In this document: positions 1-12,939 of the stretch, in pieces
How positions within the stretch are numbered: position 1 is the first letter of the stretch
Layout: each line of letters begins with the position of its first letter
Assembly (NCBI GenBank): GCA_019022495.1
Contig: JAFEKR010000087.1
Location: 1 to 64,000, forward strand
Reading direction: 5' to 3'
DNA from: Epichloe hybrida
Taxonomy: Eukaryota > Ascomycota > Sordariomycetes > Hypocreales > Clavicipitaceae
DNA: 64,000 nucleotides
Notes under the pieces: generated by a model
Databases searched by the model: none
What the model was told of the DNA's origin: nothing
What the model saw: only the letters and a program-made list of their open reading frames with translations
Translations under genes and position numbers: made by a program

Positions 1-282
1 CACAAAATTCCGAAGACTCCGATCCATAATCAGACCAAAGCGAGCTTGTGTGGTCCAAAAATGCAACTTTGATAGTCTGATAGTCTGGCGGCTGTATGAT
101 GTGATACGCTGTACAAAAGAGGTTGATTCTTCAATTAGGCTAGTCAACTAACCCCTGGCAGAGCTCACCCCCGAGCTCATGCCATATTCTATCTTGCTTG
201 CTCCATTTCCCGTCGCGTCCCGACTGTCGTGATATACAATGGTGGTGCCCTCGATCGACGATTCCTTCGATTTATTAATTAC

Positions 283-624
283 TTATGCGCTTTGCTTCTT
301 GAGATCGCGGGCGGCAATCTTCAGGTTGAAGTTGCACTCCTCGTAAGCTCGGCCGGCACCGAATCCAGCGCCAATGAAGGCAGGGAACGCTCGTCGCTTG
401 AACAGGAGGACGGAGAAGACGACACCAAAACCGAGACCAATGGTAGACTTGACGAGAAAGTTCGACAGACAGCGATCCCACTATACGCGGACACTCGTAT
501 TAGATTATGGAACTCGCAGGATTTTCTCGTAATGAACTGACATTACCTTCTCGTTGAGGAGTGCCTCGCTAACAGGTCTGGAAATGGCGCTCGATGGCGC
601 AGATGCAGGGGCGGACTCAGCCAT
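283..624 (-). CDS. MIC10: MICOS complex subunit Mic10
   Basis: Two exons on the minus strand: 624-547 (26 codons) and 480-283, joined across a 66-base intron with donor GTAATG and acceptor TATAG, giving 91 residues. The protein reads [12 protein letters not shown]..., then [18 protein letters not shown], which is the conserved entry to the family. Two short hydrophobic segments follow, each carrying the glycine motif typical of Mic10 (GLGFG near residue 43 and GAGFGAGRA near residue 65). Mic10 is a hairpin protein of the mitochondrial inner membrane; its glycine motifs drive oligomerisation, which bends the membrane at cristae junctions. Length matches the family (about 90-100 residues). It is divergent from URB2. 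The open frames on the plus strand over this locus are antisense shadows. Confidence 0.93.
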
Positions 625-1068
625 TGTGAATGCTATATTGGTGCGCATGAGCGTTTTGTAATTGTTGTTAAGGAGAACCCCTTTGGCAACTTACGTTTTT
701 GGCAAGATTGATGCAAATGGGCCGTCACTTGGACCTATCGGCAGCTTCGTCTGGAGAGAGAGACTTTTATGATGTCAATTGTCACGAAAAGCAGTCGGCG
801 AATGGCTCATGCTGCCCGAGGGCGGTGAGGGGCCGGGCGATTGCATGCGGGCTGGTTGCGACCGGCAGAACTTTTGGAATTTTTGACCCAGTGCGCAAAA
901 GGGAGCTGCAATAGTAAAAGGTACCGTGGGGCAGTCAGCGTCCGGCTGAATTTTTGTTTTATATTTCATTCTTCATGCGCCGACATTGAATCTGAATTGG
1001 CATCTCATGCAGTAAGATTCTCAAATTATTTCATCTGTGCATGGTCATCTGGAAAGAAAAGGCCGACG
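625..1068. promoter_or_regulatory. Divergent intergenic region MIC10/URB2
   Basis: This 444-base stretch separates the start codons of two divergent genes, so it must hold both promoters. I see no TATA box in a convincing position and no other gene. The short open frames here look random. Confidence 0.5.
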
Positions 1069-4000
1069 ATGGTACGGACATGTTCTCACTGATGGCAGAT
1101 GCAACGACTGACCTTTATAGGACAACACGGATCTCATCAAGACCGTACGAGGCCTGGATCAAAATGGCCCGGGAGATCATGGCGAAAACCTCCAGTCGCT
1201 GTGGAATTTTCTGGTTGCGACTCCTCACAATGGCTTTCACGCCGCAGAAGAAAGTAGTTCGCGATGGCTTCTGAAATCCATGACCGGTTCTCCAGAAGCA
1301 GCCGAAAGATTGCGACGATATCCTCTTACTTGGACGATTCTCGATTGCGTTTTCCAGAGAATACCTTTGTTTTCGCTCGCGAAATCTCTTGCCGACCGGA
1401 AGTTCCTCCTGGTATTACAGCACACGCTAAAAGACGTGGCCAAGCCGGTCGAGTCTCCGGATTCTTTGCCGTCGTCTAAACGCAAGCGATCGACAACAAC
1501 GAGCTTCTCTATGGATCTATTACGAAGCCAAGAGGGCTGCTTAGATACCGCGAAAGCTCTTTTTTTCGCGGTGAAAAGGCTTCTTGATCGCTTGGACAGT
1601 ACTGTGGAGAGATTTTCGCGAGACAAACTTGGAGCCGAACACATTAAATCCCTATTTTGTACATCAGCCACCGATGCAACGGCCATTGCCACACCGGCTT
1701 TAAAAATATGCCAAATCCTCTTGTCTAGCGACCGGTGCGATCAAATAGGCGATTGCGGGAACTGGGTCAAGGTCATTACCACAGTCTGGGATCTTCATCT
1801 GCAAGGACCGGATGATGTGTCAAAGGTTGCCGAGCATATTTTCGAACCAGCTGCAATTGTTCTAGCAAAGCTTGGCGCCTTCAAATCGCCAGAAAAGATG
1901 CTTGTGCGAGACAGCTTCAAGAAAACTTGGCTCCCTGGTTTGCAACACTTCATGTATCGCAACTTTGTGCTTCCGGGCCGGGCTGCATTCGTCAACAAAG
2001 GAGAGCTTGAAGCCTACAATACTGCTCTCAGTTCATGCCGCAACACAGCACACCTAGCCGTCCCAGCCTTGTACTTTCTCGCATCATGTGGCTATAAGGT
2101 CATGGCTAAAAGAGGGTTGCGCAAAGATAACGATGAGTGGATCAAGCAAACTTTCCAAATTGCCGAGCAGGCAATTCGAGATCGACCTGATCGCAACTCA
2201 CTCATGCAAAGCATCCTAGAAGAGGCCATCGAAAAGTCCTCGCCGATTTCTGTGTTGGATTTGCGCAGAGTTTGTCGAGAATACGCTCTGCAACAGAAAA
2301 GCACGGACTGGTCATTAGTCGCCAAGATTGCTCAATGCGAAACAGACCTTTTCCAATTGTCTGACGATGGGGCTCAACTACGAAAGGAAGTTTGCGAGAA
2401 GATTGCGAAGCAAGACAACAATGAAGACGACAAAGAGGCAATTGCGGAAATCATTGAAGCAATGAAAGATGGTTTTCGCGCTCGACGTGACCTGCCGGGC
2501 TTTTTGCGTCTGTGGTTCGAACAACTTTGCGAAGCCGAAACCCGAAAACTTCAGGACAAATCACCATGGTTCAAAGTTTTTCAGAGTGAGGGGTCAGGGA
2601 AGAACTCCTTTCAAGATACTTTGGAGACGGAGATGTCTCCGCAGCGCCTGAATGAGATGATCGCTTGGGTGAAGGACAACTCGTCCGCTTCTAACCCGCA
2701 GGCGATTTCAGTATTTGCGTCAACGCTTGCGCAATCAGTGCGTAGTGAACAGTACGTTGATGCCATTGGTCGACAACTGTTTGACTTGGTGGCTGGGTTT
2801 AAGGGTTCATCTCCGTTCCTTGCTTTACGATGGCGGGCCGTATCAACCGCGGTTTCATGGGTACATCCAAGCGAACGAGGTGACATATGGAGTGCAGTCA
2901 AAAAGCGCCTAACCCGGACGGCTGAGAAGTCAACTCTTTTAAGCGCGGAATCGTATGAGGCTTTCAAGTGCTGCTGCAAATGTTGGGACATATTTTCCCC
3001 AGCTGACGCTCATGCTGAAGAACCGGCAGTTTTGATCGAGATATGGATGCAAAGACTATCTGCCGATATTGCTTCTGCGCGTGTCCTCGAAGGAAGAAAG
3101 ATGACTTCAACCATTGGTCTGGGAGTGGATGCAGAATTTGATGAACACGTCGGCTACCAGCAATATCTTGCTTGGACACTCAATGGGTCTAGTCGATTTG
3201 CCAAACTGTATTTTACAAGGGCCAAAGTGCTGCCGCCCGCTCTGACTGGTGCGCTCTCATCCCGCAAATCAAGCACTGCTGGCGTTGCAACTTTGTGGAC
3301 TGCATTGCTTTGTAATGAAGTTAATTTGAGCGAGGCAAATCTTGCAAGGTCTTTGACAGACCGACTAATCACTGCCCTTGACGAATCGCAGAAGGAGAGA
3401 GGCTGGCCGGGTGAAAACGGACAGATGTGGATGAAGATTCTTTCGAGCATACCGATGGACTCGCTCGACCGTTCACAAAGAGAGAAGATCATGGTAATGT
3501 TGGCCAAAAGACAGTCTTCGATGACGAGTTCCCCGGCAGATGTCGATTTGGCTGGGTGGAAGCTGATTCTGGGCCTCACTGCCAAGATCATGAAACGACC
3601 GACATTTTACGAGGGCCTTCGGTTTGCTCATCTTGTAGAATGCTCGGAAGCCTTATCAAGCGCCTCTGTGCCTCCCCAAGACAACAATGAGTTGTTAGTC
3701 GAGCTCATTGAGAGGTTCTCTCTCATGGCTACTGCTGTGGTCAAGCAAATGGCTGACCAAGTCGATGAGCGCAGCATCAAGTATTTTCAAGAGGCTTCCA
3801 CATTTGTAGCGAATTGTGAGAAGCAATCTATTGACGCGAAACCTGACCATTCTGGTTTACCGGCTTTTCACATGACTCTGCTCAGGTGTCTAGCCACAGA
3901 GCTCTCGCAATCGACCAATGCTCGGTCTAACAAGGACTTGGTCTCGTTGTTGATGCAGACGCAGCAGGTTGTGTCGAAGTGCGTTGTGAATGTCATTACT

Positions 4001-5254
4001 TCATGTACCTCTGACAAGAAGTTGCTGGACAGCCATGATTTGCGCTTGGATATGATCATTTTGGCGGCCACGGATGCTGCGTCCGCAGTCTCTGAGCCAT
4101 GCGGTCTCACAGAGCTCAAGTCGTCATCTATGCGCAAACTCGAGAAGCACACCAGAGAGGCCATGCAGAGTGGTGATATAAGAGCATGGAAGATCCACAT
4201 ATTCCTCCGAAAATACTTATCAGATGCGGTGGAGGTGCCCCAGCCTAGCTCTTTTGATGACCTCAAGAAAGTGCCCCATGGTCTTCGCGAAGCACTACTC
4301 AGGGAGCTGGTCGAGTCGGCCACCGAGAACATGGATGCGACGTCCAAGCTTGGCTACTTGAGAGAGTTGGTGCATGGTTTCAAGAATGGATGCGATACGG
4401 ATGGTCAGCTCCTTGCCATAGAGCATGTGGCTGGCCAACTCATCAGTACGTTTGCTCTAGATCATTCAACGAGAAGAAACCAGTATACTGATGCTATAGC
4501 AGGCTCGACCGATTTCCTTCTAAATACAGCAGAAGGCTTCAGCTTGGGCACGGTGCACAGCGAGTTGACTTCCTCGCTGTTGAGGCGACCCTCTTACCCG
4601 CACATCATCTGCCGTATCCTGCGAACCCTCCTGGAAAAGCGACCTCAATGCATGGGCCAATGGAACATTGAAGTCACGCTCAGTACCATGTCTGACCTCG
4701 CATGCCGCGACGATGATGACGAAACTGTCCCGTCCTACTCTTGGCTATGCAAGTTGGTCGAAGTCATCATCAAGAAACACCGCATCCGCCTCGAGGGTCA
4801 TTTCCATTTGCTTCTCAGCACGATGCAGATCCTACTCCGGAGCCTCATCACCAGAAAATCCTCGCCATCATCTGGCCCCCCGAAAGAAGTAGTCACGCAA
4901 GAAGCCCACGCGCACTTGTACGCCAAACTCGTCGCCCTGATCTGCGAACCCACCGCGGGTGCCGTATCACGCTCTCAGCTGCACAGCTCCCTGGACTCGG
5001 CGGCGGATGCGGCCAAGCGCTCCGCCGGCAGACACATGTACCTCCTGCTTGTACAATATGTAAAACTGCAACTCGAGTCCAATGTGTCAACGCAGGTCCG
5101 AGAAGCGCTGGAGCCGGCGATGAACTCCATTTTCGACATTACGCCACCAGAGGGGAGGAAGATCCTGAACGATGCCATGGATGCCAGTGGAAGGGCAATT
5201 CTGAAGGAAATGTTCAAGAGATATGTGAAATTTGGTAAATGGAGCGGCGTTTGA
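1069..5254 (+). CDS. URB2: Urb2/Npa2-family ribosome biogenesis protein
   Basis: The main exon runs 1121-5254 and codes about 1377 residues without interruption. It opens DNTDLIKTVRGLDQNG, and the segment SRWLLKSM...YPLTWTILDC is typical of fungal Urb2. The C-terminal 220 residues (SWLCKLVEVIIKKHRIRLEGH region to YVKFGKWSGV) match the Urb2/Npa2 domain. Urb2 is a nucleolar, helical-repeat-like protein of early pre-60S particles, needed for 25S and 5.8S rRNA maturation. The start is the weak point: the frame is closed by TAG at 1118-1120, exactly where a good acceptor sits (branch CTGAC, acceptor TTTATAG). The best in-phase solution is an ATG at 1069-1071 followed at once by donor GTACGG (intron 1072-1120). 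An ATG at 1041 would be out of phase. Family identity is secure; the first exon is inferred. Confidence 0.88.
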
Positions 5255-5423
5255 GGATGGTACAAGGAAAATGAGAGGGTGGTCATTCTTCCTGCCCACG
5301 ATTCAGCACAGCGGATTTTCCAGATTTCTTCTTCTTCTTCTTCAAAAAAGGGTCAACAATGCCATTGGCTTGTTTATACTTTATTCTTCTCACGACTTGC
5401 TTTTTGCCATTGGTCCTCTTTTT

Positions 5424-6612
5424 CTATTTCTTGTTCAAGCTAGGGTGGCCGTTCTTCTTGCCATACGCCCTGATCTTGCCGTGCAAATCAGCTTGGACAA
5501 ATATCCAAACGATGCTGACCAACCAGGCGCCCAGCGTATCAAACACCCAATTATTGCGAAAAGAACCGCCCAACATGCCTAATCTCATCAAATTCCCCAG
5601 CCAGTTGACCGTGACAAAGTAATCGCCATTTTCCAAGCCCCGTATCGCCGCCTCGGCAACCTCGTCTGGCGTCTGTTTCGGATCCGTCTCCTCCAGGATC
5701 TTGGTCACTTCCGGCTTGACTTTTTGTTCGCGCTCGAACCCCGCGGATAGGATGGTGCCGGGGTACACTACGTGGATCTCGACGTTCTGCGGGTACATCA
5801 TGACTTCTTGCGAGAGGGTATCGGCGAGGCCTCTGAGTGCCCATTTGGACGGCGCGTAGGGGGCGTAGCCCGGGATGGTGTACAGGGCTACAGCGCTGGT
5901 GGTCATGATGAGATGTTTGGGTTCGTGCGAAACAGGGGCTTCGGGGGATAGCCACTCGCGCAGAACGGCATGCGACATCTCGGCGGTGCCGTAAAAGTTG
6001 ACGTCCATCTGGCGTCGGAGAGAGGCCATGTCCATGTCGATGAAGAGCTGGGGCGTGGACATGCCGGCTACGCACCATACTATGTCTGGGGAGGCGTTGC
6101 CGTTCCAGGCCGTGGCTTCGGCGATGAGGGAGGGCGCGTATGAGGGGGAAGATACGTCGGCGGGCAAGTAGGTGAAGCGTTGGGAGGGATTCTTCGCGGC
6201 GGCCTGGTGTAGTTTTTTTATTAGCTCTTGGTGTGTCTCGGGGGGTCTGAAGGTCGGGATTTGGATTTGACGGGAAAGGGAAAAAGGGCGCACCTTGACG
6301 GCTTTCAAAGCTTCCTCGAGCTTGGGAACACTCCGGGATACGAGAATGAGATTGGCGCCCTTTGCGGAGAGCTGTTTTGCGACGGAGAGGCCCATGCCTT
6401 CGGATGCGCCTGTGACGAGGACCGTCTGGTTTTTCATCATGGCGGGTTAGCAGGTGTTGTTCAGGGAGCTTTGGACGATGGAGTGTGGACGGACGGACCT
6501 TGCCCTCTACGGGCAGGTTGTTTTTTCTGAAGAGACCCATTTTGAGTGCGATGAGGACTGTGAGGATCGTGAGGAGGAGAATCCAAGCGGAGAAGAGGGT
6601 GGAAATGTCCAT
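5424..6612 (-). CDS. TSC10: 3-ketodihydrosphingosine (3-ketosphinganine) reductase
   Basis: Three exons: 6612-6499, 6425-6294 and 6203-5424, about 341 residues. The enzyme reduces 3-ketosphinganine to sphinganine with NADPH, the second step of sphingolipid synthesis, at the cytosolic face of the ER. Exon 1 encodes a membrane segment near residues 8-25. The spliced N-terminal core is GKTVLVTGASEGMG, the Rossmann cofactor loop (TGxxxGxG). The short-chain dehydrogenase catalytic set follows: the Ser in TTSAVAL and the YAPSK (YxxxK) motif. Two hydrophobic stretches close the protein near GMLGGSFRNNW and LVSIVWIFVQ. Intron 2 (6204-6293) is a multiple of three without stops, so its retention would only insert 30 residues; splice signals and the family pattern (AVK joined to AAAKNPSQRF) favour removal. 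It overlaps nothing and is divergent from NRDE2. Confidence 0.92.
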
Positions 6613-7125
6613 GAGGGTTTAGGTCTGGAGCTGACCGAGGTGCCGAGACTCCCGTATGCTTGCAGCTTGGCGGACAGAGCGTATTGGAAACAAATATCCC
6701 GACGGGCCATTAGGGTGCAGAGACTGGGAATTTGTTAAAAGGGAGTCCTGTCCTGGACATGTGGATGGACAACAAGATGGTCGGTGTAGGATGGGAATCA
6801 AAGGCTTCGACAACAACGATGAACACATTGGAGCTGTGTGGGCATGAGCTGTGTAGTGTAACACCCCACTGTAGCTGTGCCTGGCGCGGCGTGTTTTTAC
6901 GTTTTTTACAGGGTGCAGCGGCGTACAGATGCGGGTCCCCATGGGCCATTCATTGCAAGCATCTACAGTGGGTTGTATCATTTCGATATCCTGCGCGTAG
7001 AGAAAACCATCACATCACCTTTCACGTCAACGTCAACGTCCCCAGTCGCAATCTCCGAAGTCTCATCCCAGCCTCATGGAATAATCCTCTCCCAAAGCGT
7101 GTGGCCGGCACAGGCGCATTTCGCC
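6613..7125. promoter_or_regulatory. Divergent intergenic region TSC10/NRDE2
   Basis: A 513-base shared upstream region of two divergent genes. The NRDE2 frame is open back to 6877, but the first methionine in good context is at 7126. Just upstream of it are GTCAAC/GTCACC-rich repeats near 7020-7040. No other gene is visible. Confidence 0.5.
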
Positions 7126-10100
7126 ATGGCTGATTCCAGCGGCGTCGACGAGTCCAAACTTGCTGTCCCCAAGTTCTCGTCCTTCAAGACCAGGGAGCCT
7201 GTTGCGCCCACAAAACCGCAAGGTTCCAAAGCAAAGACCGGAGAAGGAAGGTCTCCCAGCGATGGGCACATATTTGACAAGCATCATCGCTCGAGTCATC
7301 ATCACAGACATGGCCATGAGTCGTCCCACTCGCGGCGACACCATGAAGGCTCGTCACGCCGTCGCCATAAATCGCCTGAGCCGGTTTCGGAGAAGACCTT
7401 GCCAGAGAGGACGACCTCGAGTCTCTTTGTGATTGACACTAAAGGTGATCCATTGATTTCCAAATATGGAGGCATCGACCGCGCCCAGATCCCATCGTAC
7501 TATCGCCACGGTGGCGGCAGAGTCCTCGGCACAACCGGCAGATTGCTTATTCACCGAGATGGGGCTAGGGACCAATTCAGCCTTCGTTTTCCAGGAGAGG
7601 GTCTGGGTCTTTCTGACAGAGATGATTTGCGATCCAAATCGCTTCGTTTCAGAGGGGATCCGATCCGCATACGGGCAAAGAGGAGAGCTACAGATGGCAA
7701 TAAAGAGCTCGACAGTGGGTTCCTGCAAATCGGAAGGTCGAAAAAGCGAAAGAAAAGTCAGGAACAAAGCGACTCTTCTGGTGACGAGGGGCCGTCCTAT
7801 CGATCTATTGAGGGCAAAGCCAAGGCCCGGACTTTCGATGACGAATCGGGTGAAAACTCATCTGAGGAGGAGGAGGAGGAGGAGGAGGAGGAGGCAATTA
7901 AGATTGAGGAAGATAACCCTCTCAAATGGAAGTCTATTCAGCTGAATAGGAGAGTCAAGGACCACCCTGGAGATATCGATGCGTGGCTGGAACTGGTTGA
8001 TCATCAAGATGACTTACAGCGAGCGGGTGAATCTATCGATGAGCGCACAGCTGCAAGCACAGCACACAGCTTTTCGGAGATCAAAGTTTCGATGCTTGAA
8101 TCAGCACTTAAGAACACGTCCGCTTCTGAAGATAGACAAGCGGTGATAGTGCGCCTCATGCGGGAGGGCATGAAGATCTGGCCTGCCAAGACTGCGGCAA
8201 AAAGGTGGTCAGAGCTGGCTGGCGACGAAGAGGCTAATTTTGAGCTATGGAGGGCTCGCCTTGACTTTTCCATGACGAACATTGCCGTCATGAGTTATGA
8301 TGACATCAAACAGATGCTACTTGATAGGCTCCGGAAGGTGCTCGCTCGCTCCCCTGCCCCCACGAAGAAGGATTATTCTGAAGCAATTTATGTGTTCTTG
8401 CGGGCGATGCGATTCGTACATGACTGTGGGTACAAGGAGTTGGCGGTAGCATCATGGCAAGCAATACTGGAAATGAACTTCTTTCGGCCTCCTCATCCAG
8501 AAGAAGGAGGCGTGGATTCATTTCGTGACTTTTGGGAGAGTGAGGCGCCGCGCATAGGGGACATTCAAGCACACGGCTGGGTGCATTATATGTCATCTTT
8601 GGGGCACGTAGATGCTCCTCAGCCACAAACAGCGAGCCCGACAGAACATACCCCCACAGGAGATGTCTACAAGACATGGGCTTGCTACGAACGGCGGCAA
8701 GGAGAAGCCGCCAGAATGCCAGCAAGGACAATGGATGACGGAACGGAAGATGATCCTTTCCGGGTGGTCATGTTCTCCGACATCGAGCCTTGGCTATTCC
8801 CTATTCCGGAGTCATGTTTGGATGAGCCAATGAGGGAGGAGTTGATCGATGCCTATCTGATATTTTGCGGGCTGCCGCCACGGTCGCGGTCAAGCAATTG
8901 GACACAACTTGCCTGTTCAGATCAGTTCACGTTTCGGTCTGCTCTTCTCGGAAATGACATGCCAGATAAAGCCACGGAAATTGAAAATGGTGAGAATGTT
9001 CAGCGGAAAACGCCGAAATTTGACGCGGGAAACGGCTATTTTGTCATGTCTCCTACGGTCCTATTTTCTGGAAACAGCTGGTTTAGTTATTTCAGTGTGA
9101 ATCTGGACAGCCTTGCTGTGGACATGTTTTGGGTCTTCAACACGCTGAAACAACTGGTTCACTTGGCAGATGTACAGAGCTTGGCGCTCTACTACCTCAG
9201 TTTCACTCACAGATTCAATTCGTCTGCCATGAAAAAGTCAGCCAAGGCTGTACTGAAAAAGTACTCAAATGCTGCCGAGGCGTACAACGGATATGCTCTT
9301 GCGGAGCTTGCAAATGGCCATCTCGATGTTGCAGAGAGGGTGATTTCGTCAGCTGTGGAGTCTCCATCAGTACGTCATTCCGTTTTTAATTGCCGACAGG
9401 TTGCTGACCGTTCCATTTAGCTGTCAGCAGGTGCTTCGGGTTTTCACTTATTCAAGTCATGGAGCTGGATCGAATTAGAAAAGGGGAACAAATTGATGGC
9501 TACAGTTCGACTTTGCTCTGCAATCGATGAATCCTTTCGTCACTCTACGACAGAAATCAAGGATATATCCCCATCGATCGTTTTAAAGGCAAGACAAACT
9601 TTGGAATCGAAGATCCATCAAGCTTTGTACGAGGGCAGGTCCGAAGATGCCAGCACCCTGGCAGAATTCATGGTGTTGTGGTCATATCTGACGGAGGGGG
9701 GGTGGGTCGAGCCCACGTCAGCTGAGCAAGGCAACATATCTGCTTCAATGTGCGTCATGGAAAGTGTGTCGGCGGAGTTCAGCTCAGCAGGGTATGGTGA
9801 TACTCCTGGCCACGAACGACTGCTTCAATTCGGGGCACGGGTGTTGTACCTGAATGCCGGTCGCGGGTAGGTGACACTTTGAGTCAAGGATGACTGAATT
9901 CAAGGCTGACTGATGCCAAGGCCATTCCGTAGAGCGTATCTGCGTGATCAACTGTCGGGATTTCTGGAGCGGTTTCCCCGAAACACCATCTTCCTCGCAC
10001 TTGCCGAATGGGCAGACTCTAGCCTGAGAGTCGTGGACGAGACTCGACAATTACTCTATGACAGGATTCTCATAAAAGGCCGCGATTGCATCACGAGTCG

Positions 10101-10464
10101 CTTATTCTCCATCCAACATGACCTGGTTCGAGGAAACATTCACAGCGCGCGGGCCGCATACGAGTACGCCTTGTCGAGCGACGTCTGCAAATTCAACGTG
10201 GGCCTTTGGATCTCCTACGTGCGATTCTGCTACCAGAGCAAGGAGTTGCGATCAAAAGCAAAGGATGTATTCTACCGAGCCTTGAGACATTGTCCGTGGT
10301 CCAAGGAAATCATGATGGAAGCATTCAGCACCGTCATTCGTGATATGAAGTCAGATGAGTTGCGATCGGTGTACGACACAATGGCATCCAAGGGGCTGCG
10401 GGTCCACCTTGATCTGGAGGAATATGTTGAGCACTGGAGGAGAGATCGGACAATGGCGAGATAG
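7126..10464 (+). CDS. NRDE2: NRDE-2 family nuclear RNA-silencing/surveillance protein
   Basis: Three exons, 7126-9369, 9421-9866 and 9933-10464, give about 1073 residues. Both introns have clean signals (GTACGT...TTTAG; GTAGGT...CGTAG with branch CTGAC) and restore phase. The N-terminus has the short conserved VPKFSSFK motif (residues 14-21). A low-complexity His/Arg/Ser stretch (about 52-82) and the family block IDTKGDPLISKYGG...RAQIPSYYRHG (about 103-129) follow, then an acidic run of glutamates near residue 250. The rest is helical, HAT/TPR-like repeats, as in NRDE-2 (WxxxxR-type repeats around WLELVDHQD and FELWRARLDFS). Known members act in the nucleus with Mtr4-type helicases and spliceosomal factors in RNA silencing, splicing fidelity or heterochromatin. 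The role here is inferred from family only. The frame opens earlier (6877) but lacks the family pattern there. Confidence 0.88.
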
Positions 10465-10921
10465 AGTATGAATTGAGATGGAATCCCGTGTCTGACTGCG
10501 CTGTCCTCGTTCTCGCATGGCATTCCAAATCCAAAGCCGAGAGACGATGGCGGAGATGCCGTGGGCTCCTTCCCTGTTTTGCACAGCCCCTCATGAGCAG
10601 AGCAGCGCACCTGTACACCTGCGTACACCTGCGCGTTGGCACGTTGGCACGTTGGAGCCCAAAACCCAGCCGTGGACTGGGTTCGGCTGATTTTGGCCCA
10701 GGAGATCCTTGGCAAGCGGCCACTTCATCACTGACCACTTCGAAGGAGGGGCTCGTCTCGTCACCGTCACCGTCACAGCCACAGCCGCCCCGACCCGATA
10801 CTTGTTCAGCCTGAAACGAGTACTTAAAAGGCAAAGAAAGACCTCGGACTGGCTACCTTCTTGCCGATTGATTTCATCTCTTCATTCCCCATGCACACGT
10901 CCAGCTGTCCAAGAAGCCGAC
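10465..10921. other. Intergenic, upstream of the phospholipase C gene
   Basis: A 457-base stretch with small direct repeats (ACACCTGCG near 10614-10632, GGCACGTT near 10637-10652, GTCACC near 10760-10775). An AT-rich TACTTAAAAG sits at 10821-10830, about 95 bases before the start codon, and could act as a TATA-like element. No gene seen. Confidence 0.4.
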
Positions 10922-12939
10922 ATGACTGACGCGCAACAACAGCCCATCAATGCCTTGCTACAGGCCGGCGGGGGAGCCAGCCAGGCACTCAAAGCAACGC
11001 CAACTCTAAACTCCACCGTCGTCTCTTATCTGAAGCAGATGTTCGAGTCACACGCTGGGCAGGACCGAAAATGGTCTGCTGGGCAGGTTCAGCGATTTAT
11101 TCAGCAAGTGCAGGGGAACGATGACACCACACTAGCGGCGGTCAAGTTGCTTGGCGAGGCCGATGTCGACCTTGACGGCTTTTTGGCCTACATGACATCT
11201 GAAGATAGTGCAATAACGTTGCCCTGGAAGACTTGTGATTTATCATGGCCGCTGTCGAACTACTTCATTAGTTCGAGTCACAACACCTACTTGTCCGGAA
11301 ACCAGCTGTATAGTGACAGTACGACGGATGCATATACCAATGTTCTCTTGCGAGGGTGTCGTTGCGTCGAGATTGATGTGTGGGATGGCGATGAGTCCGA
11401 CCTGAGCTCTGCCTCGACTTCGGACGATGAAGGCACTGGTGCAGGTGACAATGTGGAAAAGCCCGAAAAGCAGGGCGCATTCAGCAAGCTCAAGCGAAGA
11501 ATACCAGACAGCATATCTACGAAGCTAGAAAAGATGTCACTGGGCAAGAAATTGGAGCGCCCATCTACTGGTCAAGATAAAGCGAAAGAAGACCCTGGTG
11601 CAAACACGGATGGCGACCGCAAGATTGTGCCAGAAGTAGCTACTGTCGAGCCTCGAGTACTCCACGGCTACACATTGACTAAGGAGGTTTCTTTTCGACG
11701 TGTTTGTGAGGCTATTCGAGACAGCGCGTTTGCTGTTTCAGATCTGCCCCTGCTTATCAGTCTAGAGGTGCACTGCGGTGCTGAGCAACAGATCATGATG
11801 GCCAATATTATGAAAGAAGCGTGGAAAGGCATGCTTGTCAACGATGATGAGATCAAGGATGGAGTTCTTCCAAGCCCCCAAGAGTTGAAGAGAAAGGTTC
11901 TCATCAAGGTCAAATATGCACCGCCGGATGCTCCAGCACCGGATGTCGACAGCGGGGAAGACGATCGTCTGCCTTCTGAAACAGTACCCGCCAAGAAGCC
12001 TTCGAAAATTGTCCAGGAACTGAGCAAGCTAGGTGTGTATACCCGCGCTGTTTCTTTCAAGTCGTGGACGCAGCCAGAAGCGAGCATGCCAACACATATC
12101 TTCTCCCTGGCGGAGAAGAAGTTTATGGAGCATCGCGAGAAGCATGGGAAAGAGCTCTTCGATCACAACAGGGACTATTTATTGCGTGCCTATCCATCCG
12201 GACTGCGCATCCGCTCTTCGAACTTGATGCCCACCGTTTTCTGGGGATCCGGCGCCCAAGTCGTCGCTCTGAACTGGCAACAGACAGATGCGGGCATGAT
12301 GCTCAACGAGGGCATGTTTTCAGGGACAGGAGGGTATGTTCTCAAGCCACAAGGTACGTCCATACGCAAACCGACACAACTTCCGCATCTCGTTTACTAA
12401 AGGCATGCCACGAAAAAGGCTACCGTTCAAATCTACGCCCCGGATCCACGCCAACCTCGGTCACTTATGAGAAGCTCGACCTGTCCATTACATTCTTAGC
12501 AGCTCAAAGTCTCCCACTCCCGCCCGGAGATAAAGTAGGGAGGAAATTCCACCCATACGTAAAGACCGAACTTCACGTGGATGCATGCGACTCTCATGCC
12601 CTGGGCCGACCACCCTCGAATGATGATAGCCATGACTCAGAGATTCGGCACAAGGCCCGGACCAAAACCCACAAAGGCACAGATATTGACCTGGGACAAC
12701 AGCAGATCTCATTCCATGACGTCGACGGCCTCATCAAAGAATTGACGTTCGTTCGGTTCACGGTAAGGGACGATGAACTCGGCATCGATGACTTGGCGGC
12801 ATGGGCGTGCGTGAGACTGGATCGCCTGGGCCAAGGATTTCGATTTATCCATTTGTTGGATTCGAAGGGCCGATTGACAGAGGGGACTATCTTGGTCAAG
12901 GTGGAAAAGACACTGGTGGAGGATCGACCGGATGCTTAG
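10922..12939 (+). CDS. PLC1: Phosphoinositide-specific phospholipase C (delta type)
   Basis: Two exons, 10922-12353 and 12419-12939 (donor GTACGT, acceptor AAAAAG, phase preserved as PQG/YRSNL), give about 650 residues. The enzyme hydrolyses PIP2 to inositol trisphosphate and diacylglycerol at the plasma membrane in a Ca2+-dependent way. Visible domains: an EF-hand-like N-terminal region with DVDLDGFLAYM (about 81-91); the X domain from PWKTCDLSWPLSNYF with SSSHNTYLSG (catalytic His about 120) and RCVEIDVWDG (metal-binding Glu/Asp about 150-152); a charged linker of some 90 residues; the second X-box block LHGYTLTKEVSF to LISLEVHC; the Y domain from SKLGVYTRAVSFKSW to GGYVLKPQ; and a C-terminal C2 domain (LDLSITFLAAQSLP to the end). 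No PH domain is evident, as in many fungal PLCs. The start at 10922 follows a short leader. Confidence 0.94.

Noticed and set aside
5551..6612. Minus-strand frame of 353 codons in another phase
   Set aside because: Only its first 38 codons are real (exon 1 of the sphinganine reductase). The rest is out of phase with the dehydrogenase motifs.
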